From NCBI GenBank assembly GCA_030144725.1, contig JASKMD010000021.1:310001-374000 (forward strand): a stretch of DNA of 64,000 nt. The letters are read 5' to 3'. Numbering within the stretch: position 1 is the stretch's first letter; each line of letters opens with the position of its first letter. The stretch comes from Haematococcus lacustris. Taxonomy: Eukaryota; Chlorophyta; Chlorophyceae; Chlamydomonadales; Haematococcaceae. Under the pieces are notes generated by a model. That model was not told the DNA's origin. It worked only from the letters and a program-made list of their open reading frames with translations, and made no database searches. Positions 12,601 through 25,374 of this stretch are shown here, piece by piece. Made by a program: the position numbers and the translations under genes.

Positions 12601-13241
12601 CCCACGCCTTCCTGACCTGCCCCGCCGTGGTCCCAGCCTGGGAGTGGGTGCTGGACGTGTACGGCCGCCTCACAGGCACCCGCCCCCCCTCGGGCAACGC
12701 CATGCTGCTCTTTAGCGAGCGCCCCACCCGCGGCGTGGCCCCCCCCTTCCAGCCCCCTGACAGCCTGTTGTGGCTGCGGCTGCGCGTGGCCTATGTGGGC
12801 GCAGTGTGGCGCCTCCGCAGCTCAGGAGCCGCTACAGCCCTGCACCCACAGCAGGTGGCGAGGCGGGTCGTGGAGGAAGTCATCTCCACCCTCACCACGG
12901 CCGTCAAGCGTGCCTGGCATCGGGTGGGGAGGGACATCCGGGTGGGCCTCTGCGGCGCTGTGCCCTTCACCTGGTTCAAGGGCAAGGAACCGGAGCTGGA
13001 CGCTGCCCACTTCGACCAGCTGTGGCCCGATGCGTCGGGGGGCTGGTTTGCCAAGCAGCCTAGGAGGGAGCGGAGGGGAGGGCAGGAGGGGGCAGAGGGG
13101 AGGGTTGGGGCAGGAGGAGTGGAGGAGGAGAGGGCACCAGGAAGGCCTAGGCATGGGGAGGGCAGGGCGCAGGGGGGGGGAGAGCTGTTTGTTTGCCTCT
13201 CCTTGCAGTGGCCCGTCCCCTTCCCCGTCGAGCCAGCCTGA
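9660..13241 (+). pseudogene. LINE ORF2-like pseudogene, unit 3
   Basis: Third copy of the short subtype (no 17-bp and no 60-bp segment, GDVN endonuclease motif). Private changes include Gln to Pro just after RT motif B (CTCCCGCCG near 10511), Gly to Glu in the stretch after the finger (near 12718) and Ser to Phe near 12966. Its A-tract is one base shorter, and its 3' UTR already carries some variants of the long subtype (for example GGTGTGGGGACC near 13532), so it is transitional towards units 4-8. Confidence 0.88.
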
Positions 13242-14304
13242 GCTGCAGGGTTGCTGCTGGGGGCTTCGTGCGTTCTTTGGGTGGGGTGGGCTAGGCCTCG
13301 GGGGTTTGTCTGGGTGTGAGGGGACCGGGGGCTTAGGTGGTCTTGGTTTGAGTGTTGGGGGTAGGGTTCAAGGCTCCAGGTCGAGGGGCTGGACTTAGGC
13401 TTGTGTAAGTAGGTTTGTGAGGAGAGTCTGGGAAGGTGAGAAGAGCTAGGGTGGAGGGCGTTGGTGTGGGGGAGTGTCTTGACGTTGTCCAAGGGAGGGG
13501 GGTGCTTGGGTTGTGTAGACCTTTGCTTAAGGTGTGGGGACCGCTGTGTTTGGGTGGGGTGCTTGGGGATCGTGTATGGGAGAACCTTGTTTGTTGTAGT
13601 CTTCTCTATTCTTCTTTTCTTTAGTCTCTCTCTCTCTTGTAATGCTCTCTTCTCTCTAAAACAAAAAAAACGGGCTGGGCAGCCGGTGCGGCACAGTGCG
13701 GGTTGGGCCCGCTAAACTGGGTATGCCGAGGGGAGGCAGCGCACAGCCAGCTGCCCAGCAAGCCCTAGGGAGGCCTCGCCGGCGCCGGTTAGGCGTTCCC
13801 TCTTCCTGTTCCAGCTCTGATGAGTGGGAGGCACGGCGGGCAGGGCTTTAGCAAGAGGCTCAGCACAGGCCGAGGCAAGCCGGCAAGCAGCGTGCTGCCC
13901 ATCGTGGCCGTGGGACCCCACACGTGCGTTGCTACGGGCTGCTTAGCCCCTCTGCCAGCCTGGCCAGCACTCTGGAGGCCTCCTGTGACAGCCCTGTAGC
14001 TGAGTCAGCAGGGCCCCGGGAGGGGAGGCCGAGGGTGCCTAAGCGGCAGCAGCCGGAGTAGGCAGGGCAGGCGGGGGAGGAGGTTGAGAAGCTCGGTCCT
14101 CTGCTCCTGCGGCCCCCTCTGGCCATCTATTCACGCGAGCCTCGGGTCCGCCGGCGCCGTTTCTGGGGCCAAGGTGGCGTGCATTGAGGCCACCCCGGCC
14201 CCTCCCCCCTGCCCTCCTCCTTTGCCAGGTCCGCTTCCCCTTCCCAGCCCACCCACCCTCCTCTACACACGCGTAGCCCGCGCGGGGGTGAGCCAGGACT
14301 AGCC

Positions 14305-17300
14305 ATGCAGCGCCCAGGTGTGGCCGCCAGGTTCATGGCAGTCACCCTTAACGTGCAGGGCCTTGCCCAGCCGCACAAACTGCAGGCCCTGCTTGACTGG
14401 GCCGCTGACAGCCCGGCGCAAGTGGTGTTCCTCCAAGAGTGCCATAGGGCGGAGAGCGTGTGGCAGTGGGCAGAAGCCCACTCGGGGCCAAGCCCGCCTG
14501 GCGGGGGCAGTGGTTTTACACCCCTGGCACCGGCAGCTCCCAAGGCTGTCTGGTTTTGCTCAAGCCCTCCACCATCCTCCAGGGGTGCACCCAGATGCAG
14601 CTGCAGGCAGAGGGGGCCCAGGGGCGGGTGCTGCGGGTAGACGGGGAGCTCGCAGGCAGACCGGTGTCCCTTGTGTGCGTGTACGCCACGGCGCAGCAGG
14701 CAGAGCGGCCAGCGTTCCACGCAGAGTGCCTCCCGCCAGCCGCCGACCGCCGCCTCCTCCTCATGGGGGGCGACTTCAACTGCATCCTCGCCTCAGTGGA
14801 CAGAGTGGGCGTCCCGCAGGACTCGCAGCATGGGGACGCCTGGGTGGGCAGCCGGGGCCAGGGAGCGGAGCAGCTGCGGCAGCTGGTTCGTGAGCGGGGT
14901 CTGGTGGACCCGTGTCGCCGACTGTACCCCTCCCCGCTCCCTGGCAGCTGCACCCCACCCACCTTGACAACCCTGACCTGCTGGACTGCCTCAAGGATTT
15001 CCTTGTGGGGCAAGGGAGCAGGGGGCCTAGCAGTCCCTGCTGCACCGGGGCGCCACGAGCCAGGTGCTGGTCACGGCCACCTCAACGACAGCTCCCCCTT
15101 GCGTCGGGGCTGCTGCAGGGCAGCGGGGCCTCCCCGCTCTACTAGTGCATCGTGCTCCAGCCGCTGGTCAGCTACCTCAGCTCGCTCCAGCTGGCAGGCC
15201 GCATCAGCACCCCCACCATCCCCTCAAGCCCTCTGGCCATGCACAGGGCCGCCCTGACCCCCGCGCTCCCTTCCAAGGAGTATGCGGACGACCTCACCAT
15301 CGTGTGGTGCTCGATCGGGTCAGAGACGGGAGAGTGGTAGTGGAGGCCCTGGGCCTGTTCCGCGCCGCTGGGGGCCCTGCGCTGTGTGTGAGCAAGAGCT
15401 CTGCCCTGCCGTGCGCCCAGCCGGAGCCCGGGCTGGGTAACCAGGGGGGCTCGGGACCCGAGGGGGCAGGGAGGGGAGGTAGGGGGGGGGGAAGGGGGGG
15501 AAGGGGGCGGGCAAGGGCAGGTGGGCGAGCAGGGGCTGGGGGGTGGGCTGGGGGAAGGTGGCGGGCAAGGACAGCAGCAGGGCGGGCGGGAGCAGGGTGG
15601 GGAGCAGGAGCCGGAGGTGGTCATCCCAGCTGTCCGAGCGGGGGTGCCAGTGCGCCACCTGGCGGCGCCTCTTGGGGCGGCCTCCTACGCTGCCACCAGC
15701 GAGGCAGCCTTTGGTGGGGCGGCGGCGGCCATGATGGCAGCCTCCCTCCCTTGGCGGCCCCAAGGCCTCAGCCTCCTGGGGCGGGTGCAGGTGGCCCAAC
15801 AGTGCCTGGCCTCCAAGTCCATCTACCAGACGGCCTTCGTGCAACCCTCCGCTCCTCTGGCGCAAGCCATGGCCTTGGCCGTCAACCGCTTTGTGGCAGC
15901 CTCAGACCTGCCCCAGGAGCGCAGCCCCAACAGCAGCCGCCTCTACCCTAGCAAGGCCACCTGCGTGATGCCCCGGGGGGAGGGAGGGGTGGGGCTTCCC
16001 GACCTGGGGGTCACCACCACGGCCATGCTGGCTAAGATGCTGGCCCAGCTCTGGTCGCCCCGGGTTCGTCCCTGGCAGCCTCTGACCCACAGCCTGCTGG
16101 CAGACCCCTCCCACGGCCTCAGCACGTGGGTCATCACCGACCCCACCGCCCCCCCTTCGCGAGGCATCAGCCAGCGGCTGCAAGCTCACGTGACGGCCCT
16201 GGCTGAGCTCAAGCTGTTCCGTGCGGTGCCCCCCGCTAGCCAGTCCTTCTTCTCGGTGCTGGCGGAGCCGCTGTGGTACGACGCGCAAGTCCGCATGAAC
16301 CCAACAGCTAGGGAGGCAGCAGCTGAGCAGGGTTGGACCCACGTCCGCCACCTGAGGGAGGCCCTCTTGAGCCCACAGCTGGAGGGGGAGGCCCGTTGGG
16401 CTGCGGACCTGGTCAGGGCTTGCCTCCCCGATCCCTGGCAGGGAATGGTGGACCGCCTGCAGCCTCCACAGCCGGAGTGGGAGTGCCTAAGGGTTGGGCC
16501 AGGGGTGGAGTTTGTGATGCGGCGCACCCCCATGCTCCAGCCCTCCCACTGGGTGGGCACCAACGGCCGCCTCTACCCCCTAGACTCCACAGGGCAGGGG
16601 CCCTTAGGGGCTTTCTAAGCGGAGGAGGGGACGGCCTGGGAGCTAGCAGCGGTGGCCCGGCTCACCAAGCCCAGCTACAGGCTGACCCCGGAGGGGCGAG
16701 CCACCCACCTCCGCCCTCTACCCTCCCAGCGTCACGAGGCGCAGGAGCAGGCTCAGGGGCAGGAGCAAGGAGGAGCCAGGAGCCCTGAGGGAGCCCTGAG
16801 GGAGCTGGAGTTGAAGTGGGAGGCAAGCGCGGCAGGTGGCAGACCAGGGGGCAGCGATGGAGCGGGAGCAGCAGGGCAGGGATGTGGAGGAGCGGCTCCC
16901 CGAGGAGGTGCAGGGCAGCCAACCGCCTCGCTGGCATGACACTCCGCCAGGGCGCACCAACGACCCTCGCCGCAGATGAGGGCGGCCCAGCAGGCTGCGC
17001 GGCAGCTGGAGGGCCAGCAGCGGCGTCGGGGCAGGCGGCCAGTTGCTCCGCCCGCCCCCCGGGCCGACACCGTGGACCAGCTGGCTGTAGGTGTTCAAGC
17101 CGGTCAGCCGTGTGTTGATGTGTGAAAGGAGCTGCTAGACCCCACCCTTCGCCGGGAGCATGTCTTCGTGGCCTTGCGGGTGCTTTACGCCAGCCTCATG
17201 GTGGAGGCCTTGTGGGGCCACACTTGTGGGGCCATCCTCAAGGGTACGGCTGCCCCGGGCTCGTCCACCTGCCGCTTCTGCCAGCCGGGGCACCTGGAGA

Positions 17301-18103
17301 CTCTAACCCACGCCTTCCTGACCTGCCCCGCCGTGTTCCCAGCCTGGGAGTGGGTGCTGGACGTGTACGGCCGCCTCACAGGCACCCGCCCCCCCTCGGG
17401 CGACGCCATGCTGCTCTTTAGCGGGCGCCCCACCCGCGGCGTGGCCCCCCCCTTCCAGCCCCCTGACAGCCTGTTGTGGCTGCGGCTGCGCGTGGCCTAT
17501 GTGGGCGCAGTGTGGCGCCTCCGCAGCTCAGGAGCCGCTACAGCCCTGCACCCACAGCAGGTGGCGAGGCGGGTCGTGGAGGAAGTCATCTCCACCCTCA
17601 CCACGGCCGTCAAGCGTGCCTGGCATCGGGTGGGGAGGGACATCCGGGTGGGCCTCTGCGGCGCTGTGCCCTCCACCTGGTTCAAGGGCAAGGAACCGGA
17701 GCTGGACGCTGCCCACTTCGACCAGCTGTGGCCCGATGCGTCGGGGGGCTGGTTTGCCAAGCAGCCTAGGAGGGAGCGGAGGGGAGGGCAGGAGGGGGCA
17801 GAGGGGAGGGTTGGGGCAGGAGGAGTGGAGGAGGAGAGGGCACCAGGGAGGCCTAGGCATGGGGAGGGCAGGGCGCAGGGGGGGGAGAGCTGTTTGTTTG
17901 CCTCTCCTTGCAGTGGCCCGTCCCCTTCCCCGTCGAGCCAGCCTGAGCTGCAGGGTTGCTGCTGGGGCCTTCGTGCGTTCTTTGGGTGGGGTGGGCTAGG
18001 CCTCGGGGGTTTGTCTGGGTGTGAGGGGACCGGGGGCTTAGGTGGTCTTGGTTTGAGTGTTGGGGGTAGGGTTCAAGGCTCCAGGTCGAGGGGCTGGGCT
18101 TAG
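14305..18103 (+). pseudogene. LINE ORF2-like pseudogene, unit 4 (long subtype)
   Basis: First copy with the 17-bp leader segment and the 60-bp segment (about 15917-15976), which restores a 20-residue piece of the RT connection region ahead of the GEGGVGLPDL block. The endonuclease has the canonical GDFN (near 14771). The poly-G run in the Gly-rich tract has ten G instead of nine, shifting the frame there. A Trp-to-Cys change follows the endonuclease (DPCRRLY). The shared lesions (endonuclease frameshift, lost RT motif A, TAG after motif B, TGA before the finger at 17123-17125) are all present. Confidence 0.88.
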
Positions 18104-18898
18104 GCTTGTGTGAGTAGGTTTGTGAGGAGAGTCTGGGAAGGTGAGAAGAGCTAGGGTGGAGGGCGTTGGTGTGGGGGAGTGTCTTGACGTTGTCCAAGGG
18201 AGGGGGGTGCTTGGGTTGTGTAGACCTTTGCTTAAGGTGTGGGGACCGCTGTGTTTGGGTGGGGTGCTTGGGGATCGTGTATGGGAGAACCTTGTTTGTT
18301 GTAGTCTTCTCTATTCTTCTTTTCTTTAGTCTCTCTCTCTCTTGTAATGCTCTCTTCTCTCTAAAACAAAAAAAACGGGCTGGGCAGCCGGTGCGGCACA
18401 GTGCGGGTTGGGCCCGCTAAACTGGGTATGCCGAGGGGAGGCAGCGCTCAGCCAGCTGCCCAGCAAGCCCTAGGGAGGCCTCGCCGGCGCCGGTTAGGCG
18501 TTCCCTCTTCCTGTTCCAGCTCTGATGAGTGGGAGGCACGGCGGGCAGGGCTTTAGCAAGAGGCTCAGCACAGGCCGAGGCAAGCCGGCAAGCAGCGTGC
18601 TGCCCATCGTGGCCGTGGGACCCCACACGTGCGTTGCTACGGGCTGCTTAGCCCCTCTGCCAGCCTGGCCAGCACTCTGGAGGCCTCCTGTGACAGCCCT
18701 GTAGCTGAGTCAGCAGGGCCCCGGGAGGGGAGGCCGAGGGTGCCTAAGCGGCAGCAGCCGGAGTAGGCAGGGCAGGCGGGGGAGGAGGTTGAGAAGCTCG
18801 GTCCTCTGCTCCTGCGGCCCCCCACTCACAGGAATTAGCAGCGATAACTGCGCAGTATCCATGGTAACTGCGCTGTTTTTTATGATATTGCGCTGCTT

Positions 18899-19316
18899 AT
18901 CATGGATACTGCGCTGCTTATCATGGATACTGCGTTGTAATCCATGGATACTGCTCAGTCAACCATGGATACTGCTCTGTCAACCATGGATACTGCTCAG
19001 TCAACCATGGATACTGCTCAGTCAACCATGGATACTGCTCAGTCAACCATGGATATTGCGCAGTCAACCATGGATACTGCTCAGTCAACCATGGATACTG
19101 CTCAGTCAACCATGGATACTGCCCTTGTCAACCATGGATACTGCTCAGTCAACCATGGATACTGCTCAGTCAACTAAAGATACTGCTCAGTCAACCATGG
19201 ATACTGCTCAGTCAACCATAAATACTGCTCAGTCAACCATGGATACTGCTCAGTCAACCATGGATACTGCGCTGTCGTCTATGGATACCTCGTTGTCGAC
19301 TAAGGATACTGCTCAG
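18899..19316 (+). repeat. Left subterminal array, ~21-bp repeat (GTCAACCATGGATACTGCTC)
   Basis: About 20 copies of a 20-22 bp repeat with core ATGGATACTGCTCAG; the first copies carry GCGC in place of GCTC. The period being a multiple of three in most copies gives repetitive open frames on both strands, which I regard as by-products. The motif is half of the palindrome GGATACTGCGCAGTATCC found at the element ends. Confidence 0.9.
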
Positions 19317-19319
19317 GTG

Positions 19320-20770
19320 GCGACATCATTTGCTATTGTGTCCCTGCAACGCCATTATGGTTATGCGCGTGTGTACCATGCATTGGCGCAACTCTGTTGC
19401 ACAACTTCCTTCTTTTCTAAGACAAGCTACAGACTCAGGGCTACCAAAGGGGGGGGAGGGTAGGGGGGACGCCACTTCTTTGGCTTGATGGTGGGAGCAG
19501 GCCGCGCCCCAGGCGGTAGCTCTCACTTAATGCACGCCGGTGAATACCGGAGTAGTCTTCTTCTTCTTCCTTCTTTTCTCTACTGTGTGTTGTGTGGGTT
19601 GGTGTGACAGCGGTTATTGCTGATGATGATGGTTAACCTCCTGTTGATGCCGCAAGCCTATTCCTACCCTTGATGAAGTTTGGTAAACCTTAACCCATGT
19701 TGCCTGGGTCCAGATGATGGGATACTTACTATTACTGTTGGCTGGGCTCTTTCACTGTGTGGCTCTTACACACGTCATCAGGCTCAATTACTAGCATCAA
19801 TAACATGAACAACGACAACATATGAGAGGCAACGACATCATGACCAGCTGCCCTTTCACCACCACACCAACATCACCAACATGAAGGCAACATGAGCAGC
19901 AACAACAACATGACGCACACTTGCATTGGCCCCATGTGTACCTTGTGGTGCAAGGTGTGATGATGTGTAATGGCTATTGATCTGCTGGCGCCATACACAA
20001 CCCCCTACTACTGTCGCTTGTGGCGCTTAGCCGGTGGAGCCTCCCCCCCACCCCCTTCCCCAGCACCCTTCTGCCTGATGCCCCTGCCTCCGCCCCTGGC
20101 CCCGCCTCTGCCCCTGCCACCGCCACTGCCGCTGCCATTGCCCCTGCCCCTGCCTCTGCCCCCCTGCCTGCCCTGGCTTCCGCCCCCTCTTGCAGCTGGC
20201 TTGACCACCTTCTTGGCCCCAACCGACCCCTCTCCCGCAGCTGGACCACCCTGGACCGCTGCCGCTGGTACCGCCGTGGCAGCCCCCCCCTGGGCCACCT
20301 TTGCTGCAGCTTTGGCTGCCTTAGCAGCCCTGGCCTCAAAGACCGAGAATCAGGACTTCCGGGATATCTGCACACACATTGCATCACAGTCTTTACAGTC
20401 ATGTCTGAGCTAAATTGGGCTGGTATTGGTGGCACCTCTATTCACCCCTGCTATACCTGGCCTCCTGTCTCACCTGCTGTGTCACCGAGAAGGCCACCAG
20501 CAGCTGCTCCGGCACCTTCGACACCTTGGCTCTGTACAACATCAACAGATTGCATGTGCTTGCCATGCAACGATTTCTGCAGGGTATTTAACTAGCCATT
20601 CGATAACTGCCCATTTCACCTTTGCTCTGGCCCTGCAGGACATCGTGCTCTTGGGTTGGGCTGAGCTGAACAGGGAGGGGCGCGCCTTGGTTGGTGGGGC
20701 TGTGGCCTTAGCAGGCGGGGCTGCAGTGTCCAGCTGACGCTTGGTCCCACGTTGGTCACCCTGCAGAGAT
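19320..20770. other. Interior of the 7.5 kb element, left part; no assignable gene
   Basis: Mixed-composition DNA with no convincing coding pattern to about 19960. It holds a poly-G/A patch (19447-19466), a TTC-rich run (19558-19580) and AACATCA/ACATGA-type microsatellite-like stretches (19800-19920). From 19970 to 20340 there is a C-rich segment whose minus strand reads as a Gly/Arg-rich peptide, annotated separately. Nothing resembling transposase was seen. Confidence 0.5.
20008..20298 (-). CDS. Possible Arg/Gly-rich exon in the 7.5 kb element
   Basis: A 96-residue minus-strand frame is rich in GRG/RGG clusters and ends with a basic PPAKRHKRQ tail that could act as a nuclear localisation signal. 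Such regions occur in RNA- or DNA-binding proteins. The opposite strand reads as Pro/Leu-rich low complexity, so biased composition alone may keep both frames open. No partner exon or transposase core could be linked to it. Treat it as a candidate only. Confidence 0.2.
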   Translation of the reverse strand: MAQGGAATAVPAAAVQGGPAAGEGSVGAKKVVKPAARGGGSQGRQGGRGRGRGNGSGSGGGRGRGGARGGGRGIRQKGAGEGGGGEAPPAKRHKRQ

Positions 20771-20772
20771 TA

Positions 20773-20812
20773 CACATTGCAGGGATTGCAGGGATTGCAG
20801 GGATTGCAGGGA
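20773..20812 (+). repeat. Short tandem repeat, AGGGATTGC unit
   Basis: Four to five copies of a GATTGCAGG-type nonamer in the left interior of the 7.5 kb element, directly before the second subterminal block. Confidence 0.7.
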
Positions 20813-20879
20813 CCACCAAGTTACACATGACTACTGCTTTGTAGCTTTGTAGCTATGTCAACGTCCTGTGATCTCTGTA

Positions 20880-21990
20880 GCCACATGGTACTGCTCTGTA
20901 GTCATATGGATACTGCTCAACAGTCACTAAATACTGCGTAGTAGGCAAGTGAGTTCTGCTCTTAAGTCATGTGGATACTGCTAAGAAGCTATATGGATAC
21001 TGCTCAGTAGGCATGTGGATACTGCTCAGCAGGCATGTGAATACTGCTCTGTAGTCATGTGGATACTGCTCAGCAGGCATGTGGATACTGCTCTGTAGTC
21101 ATGTGGATACTGCTCAGTAGGCATGTGGATACTGCTTAGCAGGCATGTGATACTGCTATGTATGCATGTGGATACTGCTCAGTAGGCATGTGGATACTGC
21201 TCAGTAGGCATGTGGATACTGCTCTGTAGTCATGTGGATACTGCTCTGTAGTCATGTGGATACTGCTCTGTAGTCATGTGGATACTGCTCTGTAGTCATG
21301 TGGATACTGCTCAGTAGTCATGTGGATACTGCTCAGTAGGCATGTGGATACTGCTCAGTAGTCATGTGGATACTGCTCTGTAGCCATGTGGATACTGCTC
21401 TGTAGTCATGTGGATACTGCACAGTAGGCATGTGGATACTGCTCAGTAGGCATGTGAATACTGCTCAGTAGGCATGTGGATACTGCTCAGTAGGCATGTG
21501 GATACTGCTCAGTAGGCATGTGGATACTGTTCAGTAGGCATGTGGATACTGCTCTGTAGTCATGTGGATACTGCTCAGTAGTCATGTGGATACTGCTCTG
21601 TAGTCATGTGGATACTGCTCTGTAGGCATGTGGATACTGCTCAGTATGCATGTGGATACTGCTCAGTAGGCATGTGGATACTGCTCAGTAGGCATGTGGA
21701 TAATGCTTTGTAGTCATGTGGATAATGCTTTGTAGTCATGTGGATACTGCTCAGTAGGCATGTGGATTCTGCTCTGTAGGCATGTGGATACTGCTCAGTA
21801 GGCATGTGGATAATGCTTTGTAGTCATGTGGATACTGCTCAGTAGGCATGTGGATACTGCTCTGTATGCATGTGGATACTGCTCAGTAGTTATGTGGATA
21901 CTGCTCTGTAGCCATTGGTTGCTGCGTAGTAGGCAAGTAGATACTGCTCTGTAGTTATAAGGACACTGCTCTGTAGCCATGCTTATGCTT
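20880..21990 (+). repeat. Second left subterminal array, ~22-bp repeat (CATGTGGATACTGCTC)
   Basis: Roughly 45-50 copies of a 21-22 bp repeat alternating GTAGTCATGTGGATACTGCTC and GTAGGCATGTGGATACTGCTC forms. It has the same orientation as the 18899-19316 block and shares its GGATACTGCTC core. Variants (TAATGCTTTG, ATACTGTTC) are scattered, so the array is not freshly homogenised. Confidence 0.92.
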
Positions 21991-24900
21991 ATGGTGATAT
22001 GATATGGTGATCTGGCTTGGCAGCTACATGTCACCTGCTCTGCAGCCTTGTCACCACTGCCACCACTGCCACCGCGTGACGGTGAGGCATGTTTCGCCGT
22101 CACTGCAGCATCTGGCTCTGTATGCACAAGGGCACCGAGCAAGGGATCATCAACGACATCACCGGCCGACGTGTTTGCTGTACCTTGGATTGATTCATAT
22201 GCTGCCGTGCTCACCTGTGATGCGCTTCGGTCAAGGAGTCATGGCGGTAGTGGAGGTGGTGGTCCGGGATGGAGAGGAGGGTGAGAGGGAGGGAGGTAGG
22301 GGGTATAGGAAAGGAAAAGGAGGATGGTGATGGTGGGTGGGGGGAAGGAGCACTAAGTGCGACCGTCAGACCTGCAGCAAACACATGGCAAAGCAGAGGT
22401 GAGACTAGGTAATCAGGGCCACTAATCAGCAAGGGGGTCAGCACTCACCGCTCACTCCATGCTGCTCCATGATCACTTATTGGTGGCTCTTGCCTTGCTC
22501 TTACCGTGCTCGTACTAACCTCCGAAGCTGGTCTCCTACCTGCTCACACCTTGGGCTAGCTGCCTCCTCGCTGCTCACGGAGAGGCAGGAGGGGAGGGGA
22601 GGGGGAGGGGGAGGGGGAGGGGGGGCAACAAGGGAGGGGAGGGGTGGGGAGGCAATAGGGGAGGGGAGGCAACTCTTGACTTTGTTCACTAGCTGCCGCT
22701 CCTGGTTGCTCCTCCTAGCCGCTGCTCCTGAGAGGGGAGGGAAGAAGTAGACCACCAGACCTGGTGTGATCACCAGACCTGCAGAAAGAGCCATGCTATC
22801 GATAGAGTTGTACTCAGGGAACTTATTGGCAGGGGGCTATCCACTCACCATTTGACCCTTGCTCTTCCTCCCCCTCCTTGCTCCTTGCTGTGTCCTTACA
22901 TGTTACTGCTCTATGCCTATGCAACCACCTTGTGAGTACAAGGCAACACAACCCACCTGCAGGGGAAGGTAACGAGGTGGTGATCGTCATCATTGCACTG
23001 CCGCACCTGCACAAGCAGAGTAAGTTGCATGGCTGCATTGATAACGATGGCGGCGAGGGTGGCTGCGTAGCGCTGCGGGGCTGCGCTGGCTATGAAGCTA
23101 TATGTGTGGCTGCGAGGTTGGCTGAGACATTGGTTGCAAGTCAGGATCATCCTGTCAGGCGTCCTGTCAGGCGTTGTGCCTGCAAGGTTGGGCAGCTGCG
23201 GGGATGCAAGGCTGGGCAGCTGCGGGGATGCCTTGCCGAGGCTGTGTGGTCTATGGGCCGTGGCCCCAGGCAAAACTGCGGCGAGCTAGCTGTGTTGCAG
23301 GCATGCCGCGATTCTAAATGGTTGCAGGCCGCGATTCTCAGGAAAGTTATTCATAACTCTATGATGCCGTTTTTGAAGCGCGCAAAGAAAGGTGTGCTAG
23401 GTACCAGCGTCCCAGCCAGCCTCGCAGCCAGCCTCGCAGCTAGCCTCTCAGCCGGCCAACAACGCAGCCGCAATCTAGCCTGAAGCTCCGAGCCAGGTAA
23501 CCCCGTAGCTGCCTCGCTACCCAGCCACACACCAACTCGCCACTCAGCAAAACTCCGCCAGCCTGCTTCGCAACAATGCAGCCCTGCAGTCTGGCCTAAA
23601 GCTCCTAGCCGGCAGCCCCGTAGCTGCCTCGCAACCTAGCCACGTAGCCAAGCAACCTAGCCACAACAATACTCCGCCAACGCGGCCTGGCAATCTTGCG
23701 AGGTGTAGTCGCGTGCGTGCAAGCCGCGTGCACACAGCGCCACGCAGCTGCCTCTTGCTGATCATTGGCGTTGTCCCACTCCATTATCTGCTCCATTGTC
23801 TCATTATTTAGCCCTCCTTCATTGACACCCCTTCATTGACTCTCCTTCATTGTCCCACCCTTGCCGCAGATATTGCCCAGCCCCTCCCCTCCCAGCCCTT
23901 CCCCTCCCCAGCCCCTCCCCTCCCAGCTGCGCATCAAGTTAGGTCGGGTCCATATACTGCCTGCCTGCTGCCCCATCACGGTGAGTACCTTGCCTGTTCC
24001 TAGCCGGTGAGTAGCGAGCTCCCTGCTAGTGTGTTGCAGCTAATAGTCCCGACTAAAATGTCACCACGCCCCTTGCTTGCCGCAGGTCTAATGGTTCCAC
24101 CTTTCCTTCCCGCCTCCTCCTTATCAATAACCCCGCCTCTCTGCCTGTCTCCCAGCAACAGCCATGAGCGGTAGCTAGGGATTAGCTGGTGCTAGGGCCC
24201 TAGAAACAGGAGCAGCAAGGAGCAACATGGAGTGAGCGGTGAGTGCTGACCCCCTTGCTGAATAGTGATCACTGATCACCTAGCCTCACCTCTGGTTTGC
24301 CATGTGTTTGCTGCAGGTCTGTTGGTCGCACTTAGTGCTCCTTCCCCCCACCCACCATCACCATCCTCCTTTTTCTTTCCTATACCCACCACCACCATCT
24401 ACTACCACCATCCAGTCTATCACCCTCCCCTCCCCTCTCCACACCTCTCCTCGCGCCATGCCCCGCCCACCCTCCCGCCACCACCACCCACCACCACCTC
24501 CACCCCCCTTCCCTCCTCCACACTAACCATTACATGCACACTAACCATTACATATGTTTATAGCAAGCGCATGAGCCAATGGACAATGGCAGTGGGCATC
24601 ATCATCACATGCAGTGGCGTTTGGAGGTTAGTAAGAGCATGGTAAGAGCCATTAAGAAGTCATCATGGAGCAGCATGGAGTGAGCGGTGAGTGGCCCTAA
24701 TCACCCAGCCTTATCGCCTTATCGCCTCCCCTCACCGTTGGCATACCGTGTGTTTGCTGCAGGTTTTACAGTCACACCTACCTCCCTTCTCCCTCCCCCC
24801 CACCCCCCTTCTACCTTCCCATACCCACCGGTCGCTACCACCATCTACTACCACCATCCAGTCTATCACCCTCCCCTCCTTTCTCCACATCCTTCCTCGC

Positions 24901-25260
24901 GCCATGCCCCGCCCGCCATCCTGCCACCACCACCCCCCAATCCCCCCAATCCCCCCTACTCCCCCCAATACCCCCTCCTCCCCTCGCCTTGCCTCCCCAC
25001 CTACCCCACCCCACCCCACCCCTCTGCCTTGGAAGGAAGCGCAGGAGTCACCCTTTGCACACCTAGCTGCCACATGCCAATGGATAATGGCAGTGGCATT
25101 ATCACCACACATGAATTGAGCATTGCCGCAGCACAAGTCAAGCCAAAGTCCAAGATGGTTTGAAAAGCACGAAATTGAAAGTACTAAGTTGTCAGCTATA
25201 TTTTGTAAAGCATGATGTTGTCAGCTTAAGATAAACAGTAGTACAAACGTTGTAATTGTA
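21991..25260. other. Central part of the 7.5 kb element: inverted and direct repeats, no assignable gene
   Basis: An inverted repeat of about 165 bp pairs 22298-22466 with 24221-24388 (loop about 1.75 kb). The right arm is repeated directly at about 24668-24912. The arms contain GGTGAGT and TTTGCTGCAGGT, which resemble algal intron donor and acceptor sites about 70 bp apart. The region between has purine-rich runs (22580-22680), a direct duplication of AGGCTGGGCAGCTGCGGGGATGC near 23210 and 23190, and a 201-codon frame at 22878-23483 with no recognised domain. C-rich stretches at 24330-24520 and 24780-25030 are low complexity. Confidence 0.6.
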
Positions 25261-25374
25261 AGAGAGCAGGTGCCACATGGTACCTGCGTTGTAGCCACGT
25301 GGCAACAGAGCTGTAGCCACATGGTAGCAGAGCAGGTGACAGGTGGAGACAGTGCAGTGGCCACGTGGCCACAG

